From: Rhynochetos jubatus
Lineage: Eukaryota > Chordata > Aves > Eurypygiformes > Rhynochetidae
Direction of reading: 5' to 3'
NCBI GenBank assembly: GCA_027574665.1
Contig: CM050655.1
Span: 15,557,170-15,621,169 of the forward strand
Length of the DNA stretch: 64,000 nt
Made by a program: the position numbers and the translations under genes. Position 1 is the first letter of the stretch. Each line of letters opens with the position of its first letter. Under the pieces are notes generated by a model. It saw nothing but the letters and a program-made list of their open reading frames with translations, was not told the DNA's origin and ran no database searches. Shown in pieces: positions 49,101 through 63,729 of the stretch.

Positions 49101-52100
49101 AGGGGTTACATCTGACTGAGCATGTTTTTATGCTGTGTGTTTCTGAATGCTCCCTGTATTTTTGCTGGCATCTGTTGTGGTAAATGGCAAAAATAATAAT
49201 CCATGTAACAACAATCTCTACCCGGTTGGTCGTTTGTTGTTGAACTAACTGGATATTGGAATGTTTGTTGCAGTTCGGTTTCACAGTTATTTTTCAGAGC
49301 AAAGACTGATCATCCTAAGTAATGAAGTTAATAACTGAGAAATGAGATAAGGGTCTCCTAACTTCCCAGCACATGTCCCACGTCATGATTTGCTCAAAAA
49401 AAATATCCAATTTATGAAGATTAGGTCACTGTGATAAATGACTCAGTACTACCTTTTTTGCAACGTGCACATAATTTCTTATCCTGCTGAACCAGATGGA
49501 TCAGCTGATAGCTGTTATTTATTGTAGGGTAGCACACTGGAGCCCTAGATGGGATTAAGAGCTTCTTGTCATAGTCCTGATAAATACAAGAATAAAATAT
49601 GGCCTTTGCCCTGCCAAGTTTACAATCTGATGCCTTGCTTGTTCCAAAACTTAAGTTATGTGCTCGATGTTACGCAGGTTAATAAATCTCTCTGACTTCG
49701 ATGAAACTATCCACCTGTGTAAGCTAGATTACGTGCAAGTCTTTGCAGTTTAAGAGGCTGGGTGGGAGAGAGGCTGTTCACTTGACTTTGTTTCCCGTGC
49801 TATAGAAGCCATCTTTGTCAGGAATCATTCCTGTCTGTCAGATAGAACCTTGCTAGCCTTCCAGCCTTCACCAGAAACCCTTCTGAGAAAAGATGCCACC
49901 CAGCACCATTTGCATTTCTGGTATTTTCCTTGCAGCTAGATGCTGACATGAGCTGCTGGAACTTACACACACGGAGAACGGTTTTATGTCTCTCTCAAAG
50001 TTGTCCTAGGAAGTGTGAAAAAGTATTAAGAATAGAGGTTTTCAATTCTGTTGCTTATAAACTAAATATTTGTTGGGGAATGGCTGGAGAGAGATGTTGC
50101 TTTGACACACCTCTGTATTTGAGAAATGCTGTAAGGTTCCAGCCCACAGACTTTCAAGCTTTGACAATTGCCTCTTTCCCCTCTGCTTTCAAGACAACCT
50201 CCGCTTCAGCCAGAGAAAGATAAAACCGGTCAAAGGAGGTAGATGGTATGGTACATCAAGCACGTGATTTCACACTTAAACTATAAGTGTATTTAACCAT
50301 CCCGAGACTGTTACAAAGTCACGGTGACTCGATGTTATTATTATTTGCTGTTCGACAACTTGAAAGCAAACCCCCTATTATGAAGGTGTACTATTTTGTG
50401 CATTTCTGATGCTGAAGAATAAAGAAACCCCGCTCTTTTTATGAGCATTAATTATACACCAGCCAAGGAAGCAATTGCCTCTATGTTATGAAATATTAAA
50501 TCAAAATGCTTCCTGTTCCCAGATGTCCCAGAGATAAATACAGCAGTATTTTGAAGCCCCACTTGGAGCTGTTTTGCCTGCAAATTTATAGTTTTGTCTC
50601 CATTTTCAGAAAACCCTGTTTTATGTGAACTATAGCACTCTTGGTAGTTTTTAAGGAGCAAACTCCTCAGGAGTTGCCTATGTAGGCAACAACTCTTATG
50701 TAGATTGCACACAAGGGATCTGAAGTTGAAAGGCTCCTTTAAGATGACAAATGGGTTGAAAGTGTTATTGTCTTTGATTGCATGCCTTACATCATCTGTA
50801 TGTAGGAATAAGAGAGCTATACTTTATCTTTAGCCATTTTATAAATATTTAAGTCCTTATAGTTGCCTTAAGATATTAAAGCATATTTTACAGTAGTTGG
50901 AATATAAATATTATATATAGCACAAGACACCAAAGTAGTTTAATGAATTCATAATTTTCTGTTCACTTTTATTGGAATGTGTTTTATGTTCCAAACTTCC
51001 CTTTCAAGAAGAAGGGACCATTCTGCTCCCTGACAAGATGTGAGCCAGTAATGAATGTTATCAAGGTTCCTTTAAATGATGATACGGGGCTTCAATTAGC
51101 AAAAAGAAAATGAACATGGGTATTGGAATGTGCTACACAAATCTCTGTCTTTTAACTGTAAAAAACATATTTTTGAAGAATCTATTTGGTTTTTAAGTAT
51201 CTAAGAAAGTGGAACATGTGTTGCCTCTCTGACTCTGTATTTTTTGAAGTTCTTAATTGCAGAAGGAGATGCATATCCAGATCTAATTATGCAAAAGGTT
51301 TTGGTTTTTTTTATTTGAAGGGTAGCTTCTGAAATAACCAGCCGTGAAATCATGTGACATTAAAGGTAGTAAAGGTCTGTATTTCATGGTCCCTTGAATA
51401 CAAAGGTGTAATGAGGTTATGACTGTGAACCTTTCAAATTTCTATTAAAAAAAAATAACAGTTTTACTATTTTCCCAGTAGGAGTCCATGCTGGCTAATT
51501 CGTGCTAGTTACCCACAACACAAGTAGACACACAATGCTGGTAAATTACGTGACCCTTTGCGTTTTAATGAGACAACAAGGATTTCATGAAGTGATGTTT
51601 CTGTGGTTAATGGTGTCAACAATGTTGTAATTGTAGGCTGAGGCGCATTAGCTGCACAACCACATGTAGGAAGGGTTTCTCTTGACAGGCCCTTTGGAGA
51701 ATAGAACAGGGTATTATCATTAAGCCTATGTCATTTGCATGCTGCTAATCACTTACTTTATTATCTTGTGTATCCATTGTCTTTCTTTAATTGCTCTTTA
51801 AATGAAAAATAAAAATAGTTCGAATGCCCACGATACTTGTGATAGCATCCTGATTATGAAGATAACCTCAAGAAAATGGAACATATAGATAAAATATTGC
51901 GAGATTACAAGATAGTTTGAAAGTTATGTGCCATAGCAGGCAGCCTCATGAGCGTAATTCTGATACCCTTCCTTGCTTCAGTATGTATTGTTTGTTTAAT
52001 AAATGGTTATTTATTTGCATAAAGGTGGTTGTTATTTTTTAAGGACATAAATGTATTCAGAAATCAATGGCACTGGTTTTGATTTAGTGTGGAAGTGTCT

Positions 52101-55100
52101 ATATCCAGCAGATTCCACCAGTCTAATAGCATTACAGGAGAATGCTAGACTGCAGTGCCTTTTTCTTTCCAGTTAGATTTTGGTCTGTGATATCCATTGT
52201 AGAAGAGCCAAATCTGAGACCTGTGAGTGAGTTGCAGAACTTCAACAGTTTTAAGGCAAAACTTACAAAAAGAGTTGCTACTTTTTTATTAAAACAGACC
52301 TGTTGATTTTCAAGTTTGACACGGTTAAATTTGAGGCAAAACAGAATTTGCATAATAGGCAGTAGCTTGGTAGCTTCTGGTTATCAAGAGCCTTCATAAC
52401 CTTTCATCATCTGCAGAGTTTGAGATGCAGGCTGAACTGGTCACTGCCCTCATTTGAGAATTTTTTTTTTTTTTTAACATCTGAACAAACCGAACAGGAA
52501 AAAGTAAATCTATGAATATTGTAAATGGTATGGTAGCAATTTGCATTAAAGGAAGAAGCATAAAATTTGTTCCTGACTAGTTACTGTGACTTATTTATGT
52601 TCCACACACCCCAGTAAGATTGTGGTTACTGAGATTTTTCATAGTGATGGGTTTCACACAAGATCAAGATTATACAATGTTGTTGTAATATCATAGGAAT
52701 ACCTGATCTTTTGCAAACTTTCCTTAGAGCTTTAAAGTCGATTCTGTGAAAGTATAATTGAGATTGGGCCTTTCGTATCGATTTGAGGTTTGGTTGATGG
52801 TTTTAATTTTGTATTCAACTTTAAATGTCAAATACTCTTAATGCTAATATAAAAGCATGTTTACTGGTTAGTAGTGAGAGGGAAATATCTCTCCAGTGCA
52901 ACAGCATGTATATTTTCTAGAAGTTTGTCTTCACAGAGTTTTGCCTAAATGCATAGGCAGGATTGTAATGTAATGGGATGTCCTCATAGGATTTCCTATT
53001 TGTGCTAAGTTCACGTCAATCTGCTTGTTCTGTGACTTGGAATGAGTCTCGAAGTGAGGGTAAAGACAGCCAGCCATTTTTTAAATAACTCTTCTTCTAA
53101 AAACAAAAAAGAGAGATTTCACTGAAATGACAGTGTTGTGTGGGAGCTGAGAATACGTTGGTGAAATTGTTTCCTGTTTGTTTGAGAACAGATGGATTGA
53201 ATTAATAATGCTACAGTTACAGGAGATATCCTGAAGAACAAATATTCCATTAGTCACAAGTGTAGGCTTGCTTAAAACAGTTTATGGTGTAACGAAAATT
53301 AAACTCAGAAAAGTTATTTGAACCATTTTGTTTAGCACAATAAGCTGTGTATTTTGGAAAATGTGTCTGTTGTAAATCCTCAATGATACATGATTTTTTT
53401 CCACTCTAACTTTTCATGTATGAAGATGTCTTCCTAGAACAGTAACTTCTGATTTTTCAGAAATAAGGTCAGCTATATGAAAAATGCCACATTGACTTGA
53501 TGTATCTAATCTACAGTGGCTTGGAAACAGTGTTTGACAAGTGGCTTAAAATAACATTCTGGTGAGCTCTTTCTTAGAGGGCCAAATAATTTTTTTCCAT
53601 AGAATGCCCAATTTAGCAACCTTGTTATTTCCTGTTTAAGAAATGTACCTAAACAGGTGAATGTCATATACATATAATCTCTTCTATCCTAATTTGTCTC
53701 ATTGCCTGCCCCTTCCTACCAAATCTTCTTTAGAGTTCATAAAAATGGGATTTTGCCAAAAAATCTTGGAAAAGATTCCTTGAAATATGACATTCATGGA
53801 TTTTTTAAACACAGATTGCAAGTCTAAGTGACAATATTTTCTTAGCCAGATGTGATATTTCAAGTAACATTTCCATTCTCAACTCCTCTTGTGTATTTTT
53901 AGTGTCTAGTTCCTACAGTAATTTTACTGCAAATTCATTAAAATTGCAGGCTCTTAGTTTTTTAATGTCATTATTAGTTGTTGATAAGTTTAGCATGAGG
54001 CCTCAAATCCAAGAAGGGGAAGAAGCATTCTTATCTCTCCTCTTGTCAAACAGTGGAGACCCAGTTGATAGCTAGCAATGTGGAAAGGACCTAGAGTGTT
54101 TCCTTCCAGGTGTTCATGAGAGGATGGGCTGGGGATTGAAGATCAGGGGACACCAGTGCCTTCCTGAGCTTTTCGTGCAAGACTAGTACTCTCTTGACTC
54201 GTTTCTTCATAGGAATTTCCTCATATGAGTCAAAGCCGGAGTTACCCTTTGATCAAAGTAATGGGTAGTCGGTCAGGTGAAAAAGCTGGGGAAGAGCTTA
54301 TGTGAAGTGTGTTGTGATGCGAACTTCAAAATACTCTTCTTACAAGAGAGGGAAGTGATTCTGCTTACCTGCCGGAGAAGTGCAACCTTAACTTTGTGTC
54401 TCCCAGGTTTCTCAACATTTGATAATTTGACTATTATTAACTCCTCAAGAAAATCTTGCGTTCAGTTCTTTGGTGGCAATGCAAACTCTGTCTGGACATT
54501 TCCATGTTGAGTGAGGCAGCTGTAGACTGAATTACAATAGAGAAGAGGGTGCTTTTTAAAATGTGGACTATATCTTGTTTCGGTTGTATGGCAATGTGCT
54601 TTGTAATGGCGAATGTAAATTGGCCTTAAAATTCACCAGCCGATTTGTATTTCAGAATGGCCCTGTTCAAAACCACAGAATCAAACTTCTTATACTACCT
54701 CACTACCTAAAAAAATGCACATTTCAAATTGAATATTTATTCTTAGAATTCAGTCAGATAACAAGATATAGATAAATGACTCTCAGAGATAAGAAAAACC
54801 CCTAGTCGAAAGCACAGCTATTTCTACTGACGTTGGTACTAATGAAATTCAAACAAGGAAGTAACCATGGGGTTTTTTTAATCAACCCGTTTAACTCTCC
54901 AGTTAAGAACAATGGATAGGAAAGGTAATGTTTGTGTAAGCGCTTATAGCGGTTTCGCCATGTTGTAATGCAACAGTAGTGTTTAGATGCATGAACTTCA
55001 GCAAGTAGTCAATACAGTGCTCTGACTGTACTGTGCACTGGATACCATGGCATATATGTTTTTGGTTGCCACTTAAGGAATATCACATTACATTTTACTG

Positions 55101-58100
55101 TTATCATTGTCTTAACAGCTTGTGGTACAGCTAGTGTAATGGGTTTCGGATCCCATATAAATAAATGTGGAGCTGGTGCAGAGGCTTCTGCTGCTAGTTC
55201 TTCAAATGCAGAAAGACATTTGAACTATGCAAGGCAGGCAAAACCTTTAAAGAGTTTAGGAATAAATCTAATGAAATAATATGAGTCAATCTATCATGAG
55301 AACAAGTTACTTTTCATTGTAAGATTAGTAATGACTGAAGAAGGGAAAAAACGAGCCAAAATAGTACAGACTTGGCAATGCAAAGATTTTTTTGTCTTAA
55401 AAGCAGGTAGTACCTCACTGGTTTTGTGCATACTATTCCTTTTTTCTTGATGCATTTCAGCAAATTATCAGAATGGCCATCAGAAGCACAAGTGTTTATG
55501 GGGGTTCCTCTTACTTTGTCGTGCATGGCAGGGATGGTTTTCGTACGGGACGGTAATACCAATAGTTCTGAAGTGCAAATAATTTTGCTGATGGGGATGA
55601 TGTGCGTGTTTTGAAAATATACTCCAAACACTTAGATGGTGATTCCTTATTCCCATGTCAAATTGAACACCATATTCTTTGCGAGGTTCAGATTAATGTG
55701 CAGCAAGGATGTAGTAAGGTACCTGCGTGGATCAGGAGGGTTTTGTTTTAAGAAAGGTACAAACCCTTCTTAGGTGATTATCGTTCCCCTCAATTATGGA
55801 TGCACCTGAGTGTGCTTCCATGACCCCAAGACTTTGGGCTTCTATGGAAAAGTTGGGTGAGTTAGTGTTACGCAGACTGGCATAGTTCAAAACGATGCGA
55901 TAGTTATTTTCCTATGTGGTATCTACTGACGTCTTTAACAGACACGCTGCTCTGGATTTATGTGCGTTACGGAAGGTGGTGTTTGAGTGTCAAAGACGAC
56001 GACGCTGATTTATTTCTCCTATTTTGGTGGTCAGTTTGGACTTTTGATAAAAATGTGTCTCGTAGGGAATCTTTGTTGTGGTGTGCGGAAAGCATGAATG
56101 ACAGTAGGAAATTCTCCGTTAAGGCTCTTTTTAATAAATATGTTCACACCTGAACACAAAAATCCACGTTCCTTCACTGTGAGCATTTAATCAAGCCCTG
56201 AAGTTTCTAAACTACAAACGTATTCTTTGGGAATCACCTACATGCAGTCACTTGACTATGTGCTTTTATGACAACCTGTCAACTAAAAAGTTTTGACAGG
56301 ATTTGGTGAAATCTGCTGGGATTAGACACAGCCACAATATGCTCTCCAGTTGGAAGGCATTGACAAGAGTTGCTTTTTTACAACGTGGAGTAAGACAGGA
56401 GAAGTGCTTTTGGAAACTTGCAAATAGATTAGACTGCAGGAAATGTGCAGGAGGCCTATGGAGCATACCTGCCAGATGAATTAGAGGTGGTCTTGATCTG
56501 AATCCAACCTGTCTCAGAGCTCAGCTCTGGGAATCCAGTTCAGATTTCTTTGATGAAACGAGACGTTAGCCTTCACAGTTAAGTCTTTGATCCCCCAGAC
56601 AGCCTTGAATGTGGGATTTTGGTTTTGACCCAGCCTTTAGAGATCCTAATGGCATTTTACCTTAGGTTTCCTGCTCAGTTCCAGCCTGAGTAATTTACAA
56701 GTCTTCTGGCATTATTTAGCCCAGGCAGACCTTGAAGGCGACTGTAAGTAAGTCAGAGGTGATGGGAAAACAATATTGCTAGAACAGAGTGACAGATGTT
56801 AGTTATCACAAAGTGTCTGTTTAAGCGTTTTGTATGGATCCATTTCCTCACTGCATACACCTGACATTTTTGTAGAAGTTTCAAAGTAATTGTACTTAAA
56901 GAGGTGGAATCATCTGCTAAAGAAATTGTCGGTTACGGATTGCAAAAAATGACTGCTGTGGTTATTACTGTTGCTGCTCAGGGGAGCTATTCAGATGCCT
57001 CATTTATCGGAGCTTAATAGATTAAAAGTCCAAATTGAGTCTCATGGTATGAACCTAATCAAATTCTAATCTGCATAATTTTCCCATAAGCAGCAATGGG
57101 AAATTTGTTTAATTTATGTTTCAGTAGTTGCCAATCATGTTCTGGGCAACATCGTTACTGTTATGTATCGAAATATTTTTATTGATTGGTTGCTGTAACA
57201 TCTGGCTTTGCTCTTCCTTTTTCCTTATTTGATATAATTAGGACACAATCTTGTAATGTAGAGTCTTGTCTAATATCCCAATATATCAGATTTAACAGTG
57301 AGCTTTCCATTTTCTTTCTAGTTAGTGAATACCTGTCTGTCTGAAGAAGGTAACATAGCTAAATGCATTTGGTAAATGTTATTCAGCAGATTTATTTGTT
57401 TTTGCCTGAGGTGTAAATATGCAGGGTTGAACAGTGTTTAAACTGACAATCATTTGGCATCATTTTATACCAAATTTGTTCAGCTGCAAATCTGTGCTGC
57501 ACTTAGATGCTTCCAACTTTGTGCCCTAGAAGTATCTAGTGTAGAATAATGAAATGGTAAAAGGAGTGTGGGGACAAATCAAAAATTACGTTTGCAAGGA
57601 AAGCGAGTAAAAACACAGGAATTATATTTTCTGTTACTATTAATTAAAGGATATTCCATAATAATTAATGAATGAAGACATGTTACTATGTCTTCTCTCT
57701 CTTCCCAAATATTTGTATATTTGTAGGAATGCTTTCTGAACCAAAATACCAAAAAAAAAACCCAAAGAAAAGTCTGTGAGAAGTAGCCAAACTCCTCTCT
57801 AGAACCTGGACAGTGGTATTAGGAGTAGGTGCTATACATAGTGGTGTGATCCACCGGAAAGAATGAACAGGCACGTGCCACGAAGAGATAAAGTGTCACG
57901 AGAAGAACAATGTGAGAGAGCTAAATTGTCTCTCAACAGGACTATGCTTTGGAAAAGCAAATTCATGTCAATATAGAAAGGGGGGGAAAGGTCAACGGAG
58001 AACCAAAGATGACATTGCAATTACAAAAGAAAACAAGAATGAACCAATCCAAAGCACATGGGCATAATGCAGGGAGCTAAAATGTTCTCTATCTGGTTTG

Positions 58101-60003
58101 TACAAACATAGGAGAAAATTAATGTAAACACATTCAAGCAACAGGGTAAGTGTGAAATAGTTTAGAAACCGTTGTCCTCTGTGTTCTAGAAGTCCTTTGT
58201 GTTTTACTGTGACTTGTCGTACGTGTTATCAGTTAGAGAATTACCCAGTCATTCCTCTGTTTCCAGAGATGGCTTAGATGCTTGACGATGGTGCTAGCTA
58301 GCAGTCAGTGAACTCCTGATGGTCTGCCCCCTCTACTTGTCGCACCATGGAGAACCTACGCAGTGTCTCAGTGTAATAGTGGAGTAGCGTTAAAGGCCCA
58401 AGCAATTATCGTGGTTTGCTTTGCAGTCACCATTATGCTTGTTTTTGTGGCCCTCACAGGTTTCTGTGACTTACTCTTCTCTGTGCCATACAGTTCTTTA
58501 AAAAATAAGAAATTATTTTCCTAAGTTTTACCCTTTTGGAGTTGTGTGTTTATGCACTAGGGACTGAGTAAGAAGTCACTGAGGTAAACAAAGCCTATTT
58601 GTTTGAGTTGTGTAAGCTTGCGGTGAACCTCAGCAGAGCTATGGTTTGGGTAACTACCACATGAGAATGTGTGGAAAAAATATCGTCAAGCAGTTTCAGA
58701 CGGACTTCATCCTGATGTTTTGTGTGTATTTGAGAGTGAAAATTAAAATGCTGCTTAAACTGGGAGAGGGCTCATGTGAAGTACCTGTGAATAAAGTCCT
58801 CTAAGTTAGCCATGATTGTGCACTGTGCTTCAGCTATAATGCTATTTCTAACATATCATGCTGTTCACAATTGATAAAGAAAACAATGTTGTATCGTTCA
58901 GTGCTAGACCTGAGGATGATGAAACTCCGATCCTTCTCTTGATCTTTGTTTTTACAGCTTCGTCTCGCCTCGCTAGACTAGCACAAGAACCAGTAGATAT
59001 ACAAATCCTTTTCACTTTTGGCACGTGAGGCCACTCACACACTCGGGAATGATTCTCACGCTTTGGGGAGTGGAAACTAGCACTGATCCCACCGTGCTTT
59101 CATTAGAACTTTGACATGGTCATGGTCATGATAGGTTTCTGTAATTCAAAAGTATGGGATCCAACAGACATTAGAGAGGAGCACTTTCCTGGGAGGAAGA
59201 TGGCAGCTTGTTCTCTTTAACGCTGTCTCTCAGTGGTCAGCGCTGCAGGGGTTGTTCCAGTCCCCTGGCATTGGAGGATTGTTGCAATGGAGAAAGCTAA
59301 CCTTCATCACCATCCACTTCTGTAGATGCAGCTTGGCCTAAGTTTGGGCCCGGAGCATCTCTGAAGATGCTGCAATCTCTGAGAGAGCTGGGAGTTTATG
59401 AGGTCAGATCTGCTCTCCCGCATTTCTCTCCTTTTCCAGACGTTTAGAGATAATCGTCCAGAGATTATTAGCTCTTCAGGCATAAATTACAGTTAAAGTC
59501 AGAAGTGAAACCAGAATTTAGGATTTGCAGGTTCTGAGGCCAAACTACAACTCCCTGTCTCAGACCACAGGAGACATCGAAGCTGGAAGTGTTTCTAAAT
59601 GGAATGGCTGTAACAGATTCCCATGAATGTCAGCAGCTCTTTAGCTGCATGACTGCTGCTGAACTTTCCAGGTATACTCAAGTGGCTGTACTTTGGAGAA
59701 TAACAGGTATAGTCTATCATTCAGTTGAATTCACTGGAATATTAATGGACGTTGTCAGCAAGCGGTAGCAAAGGGATATAGTTGTGAGGTCCTTTTGTAA
59801 GAGAGTTATTTCTTTTTGTCTGGCTCAGCCTGATGAAAATCCTTATCCCATATTCCCGCACAAGGACATGTCAGGGGTGGGTTTGGCAGTTCAGCACCTG
59901 TGTGTTATTCGTATATGCTCAAAGTATGATTGGTGTTTCCTGTCTCCTTGGTGAGCCAGAGCCAGGTAATAGTACGTATGCTATTAAAATTATATTTTTG
60001 AGG

Positions 60004-60102
60004 ACTTGAGGGCACACGGTGGTGGATTTGGCAGTGTTTGGTTAGCGGTTGGACTGGATGAACTTAAAGGTATCTCCAACCTAAATGAGTCTATGAATCT
60101 AT
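60004..60102 (+). repeat. CR1 LINE 3' tail
   Basis: Shows TTTGGCAGTGTTTGGTTAGC, GGTTGGACTGGATGAACTTA, CCAACCTAAATGAGTCTATG, matching the CR1 tail in plus orientation with several substitutions. Confidence 0.88.
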
Positions 60103-61440
60103 ACATTACCCAGTGAATCCCATGGCACCTTTGCCTAGAGTAGCCTTACTGAAAGGGCAATATCAATTTACATAGCACTGTAATGACAAGGCCACAACCT
60201 TTAGGTCTGCCAGGTGAATTTTGAGGTTGGGGAACTGCATTCTGCCTGCACAGAGTTCAGGTTTAGTTAAGTACATGTCTTTGAAAGGGAAGGGAGGCAT
60301 AGCAGAATGGGTCAGGAGGAAAGGGGAGGAGGATGGTAAAGGATCCATTATGATCCTTTAGAACAGAAGATATGTTAGAAATGTAACAAATAATATGTCC
60401 ATCTGTGTCTCAGTGAAGACGGTGGAACAGAAGCTGTGCACATGCAAGAGCTCAATTTGTTTCTACGTTAAAATGCCAGTAAACCGTTACTGGCCCCTTG
60501 GCAAACTAAAAGGATGTATTTATTGATACGTAGAGCAAATCTGCCTGCATTTCATGGGACATTACTCAATCACATGAACTGCACGGGAACCCAAAACAGT
60601 GGTTTGCGGCCAGCGTGATCAGCAGCTCGCTTGGCCATCAGGCCACTCGCTCCAAACAGCACATAAGCAGAGGAAAGCGTAATTATCGCTGGTGCTTTCG
60701 GTGCACAGAAGTCAGCATTACACTGTGCCAGCGTTCCTTAATGTTCCACTTCTTCACAGTGCCTCCATGGCTCCCAGAATGCTTGCACATTTCTGCCGAA
60801 CCGCAGTTAGTGACACCCTGAGTTCCTGAGATCAGTCTGGTTCAAGAGGCAGGGTCTCATGGAAGCTCATCAGTTCGTAGGTGGCATTTTGTAAGAGACG
60901 AGAGGGCTCCTAGACAGCTGGTCCTGCTGAGCTCTGAGCAGATCAGTAAGTCTTGGGAAAAAGAGTTAGCCTTCTTGTCAGAAGGAAGCTTCCCCAAGGT
61001 TGTCCTGCCGCAAAGGTGAGACCATCCTAAAGAGTCTGGATCTTGCTTTGGTTGGTGGTTTCACCTACTTTTGCGAGCAGTAGTAACCCAGAGGAAGCTG
61101 GGAAATACTTCTTTGTATAGAATCCAAACATTGAACCAACTGCTTTCTGCAGAGAAATGCAGGAGGCTCAAATTCCTTCAGGGCAGGCAGCTGAATTAGG
61201 GTGCAGGAGTCCCTGTCTCTCAAAGAGGAGGGAAGGAAGCAGTGACTCCCGACTGACAGTGCATGCTGACTTTGAGCATGTCAGGAAGCCAGAGCCCGCA
61301 TTCCTCTGAGGCATGATATATGTAATGTGCTGTTTGGCAGCATTTTGTTTCAGAGAGGGACAGGGGCTTGCTTGCTGCCTCCTGTTGAAGTCCAAGCCAT
61401 TTCCTAGGTTTGATGTTGTGGCGGTTATCACTGTAGGTGA

Positions 61441-61652
61441 TGGTGGTGGGTTGGCCCTGGCTGGCAACTGGCCCCCTACCCAGTCTTTTTCTCACTTCTG
61501 CCTAGTGAGATGGGGGGAAGGAAGCTGAAGGGCAAAAATGAGGAAAAATCTCATGTGTTGAGGTGAAGACATTTTTATGAGTGAAGATGGAAATCAATTA
61601 ATCAAAACGCAAGACTGGCCCAGAAAACAAAATGCAAAGACAATTGCTCCGT
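61441..61652 (+). mobile_element. Decayed avian ERVL-type LTR fragment
   Basis: The order of landmarks (GGGTTGGCCCTGGCTGGCAA, GTGAGATGGGGGGAAGG, AAAAATCTCATGTGTTGAGG, then CAATTGCTCC) matches, from memory, the start of a common bird endogenous-retrovirus LTR of the ERVL group. Divergence is high. No internal gag-pol sequence, second LTR or target-site duplication was recognised, so it is a remnant. The identification is by landmark similarity only. Confidence 0.6.
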
Positions 61653-63659
61653 AGAGCAATTTAATATTGAGTGCAGTGGCTGCAGGGTCTGGTATGATTG
61701 TGCGACACCTTGCCTCCTAATTGTTGGTGGAGGGAATTCCTTTTTTGGGAAGCCCCCGACTATCTCTGTAGTTCCTGACGCAGGGACGGTGCTCAGGCTC
61801 ATTCAGGCCATGTGAGTTTTACTCTAGAGGCTTATCCTGTTAAGTAATTGTAGCCGTAGCTTCCTCAGTTGTTTGTTGTACAAGGAAACACTGTGGTTAT
61901 AAGATCACAAGTCGCAACCCTGTGTTACGATTTTTATGAGCGTTAATGGAACAAGGTTTGGGGACTGAAGTAGTGAATGGAATATGAAAGGGAAAATGAA
62001 AAGAGTCTGTGAGGAAAGCATGTCATTTTGAAATGAATGCTCTGTGCAGAGGAATTGAATCTTTTCACAGCTGAAAATGGATCTTAAATCTGATGCCTTA
62101 GCTTGTTTCAGCTTCTGTAATGAAATAGAGTTTTCCTAATACCCTGTGACCTGAATTTCTCCCTGCTTTATGGGTGCTATTCCTTGACGTACAAACCTGT
62201 ATTTGCTCAAGTCAGCATTTGATGATGGATGTCAAAATACAGGTCATGTATTATGCATATAGCATTACCGATTTAAGGTGTTTACTTGTCAACTTGAAGA
62301 AATTTTGAAATGTCACATTCACTGAATCTGCACAGCTGTCACTTTGAGTTTTTCATGCCTTTAAATGAAAGTTCTGATAAAGCAGGTTAGTTTTTTTGAG
62401 ATCTTTTTTCTCTCTGCTGGAGGAAACAAAATAAGGAGACTATCTTTAGAATTTTCGTTGTGACTTGGGAGCAGGAATGTGGCCCGAAGGTGTATGATGC
62501 TTCGTGACACCAACCGTAGGCACGCAAAATCCCCAAGTACTCCATTTGGTGTTTCCTGAAGATCTTCCACGATTTTCATAGCGTTTTAAAGTGGATTTTT
62601 ACATGTGTCTGAATTAAGCACAGATGAAGAAATTAATTTAAGGGAGCGGATATTTCTCACATCTTCCAAGACCGTAGGATGAAAAATCCTGAATCTAGTT
62701 TTAAATCTGCAAGAAAACAAAATCCCTTTAACATGCTTCGTGCACTTCAGACCGAATGCACTCTATGTGCAGTGTGCAATTACGGAGTCCCTGACACTCT
62801 GTGTCTAACTGAAATGACACATTTACTTCAATCTAACACTGTCCTAGGAAGACAATTATTTGACAGGTTACAGAGGTGGCTACACACAGCTGTCGATGAA
62901 GAGTGTGCGTGTGTGTTCCTCTGCGTGTGTGCACATTGAAGTAGACGGAGGACAGGAAGGACTTATGCATTTGGATGCAGGTATGCCCACTTTTTTCAAT
63001 TTGCCTGTAGCTGCTAGGGAAAGACTAGTCTACTCTGAACCATCTGAAGAGCCCGATTCACTGAATGACCTGTTAGGGAGTGTATCCTGAGGTGGGGAGA
63101 GAAAAGCCTTCAGGAAAAAGGGAGAACCAGGTCTTCTAGGGATGTTCCCAGCAGTACAACCCTTAGGGTGCTTGAAAGTGACATGAATTTTCTCTGTGCT
63201 CGGATAAGCGAGTGTAAAAAGTCTTGCTATTCCCATGGTGACTTGTAATTCTGCAGAGGACCAAACTTGGCCTGCCGCTGTGCTCGCTCAAGGAATCTGG
63301 AGCTACTTGTGCTTTAATGTAGTGTGACCAAAGCCACATCTTGCCTTTCCTGTACCTTTCTGGTACCACACGTTAACTACTACAGTTTAGTTTCCAGACT
63401 TCTTGGTTTGTAAAGTCCCCAATCTGAAGAAAGCTAAAGTAGATAATATCACATCATCCTCATCTCTATTCCGTCGCAGATGTATGTATCGATGAAGGTA
63501 ACGCAGTGAAACAATTTTTTACACTGCTAGAAGATAATGAATGTACATCAGGAATTAATGTGGTTGTGATGAATGTAAAATCGGACGGTATTTTGAGAAT
63601 GCCAAACTAGTTCAGAGCAGTAATGACAGAGGATGTCACTGGATGTCAGATGTGAAGTC

Positions 63660-63729
63660 ACATATCCCTGCCCATGGCAGGGGGGTTGGAACTAGATGAT
63701 CTTTAAGGTGCCAAATCATTCTATGAATC
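63660..63729 (+). repeat. CR1 LINE 3' tail, short
   Basis: Contains CCCTGCCCATGGCAGGGGGG, TTGGAACTAGATGATCTTTA and CATTCTATGAATC in plus orientation. About a dozen bases of the usual AAGGTCCCTTCCAACC segment are missing. Confidence 0.92.

Noticed and set aside
62679-63090. Two overlapping plus-strand open frames considered as a downstream exon or separate gene
   Set aside because: Neither matches later Slo1 exons, and they include a GTGT simple-sequence stretch; treated as chance.
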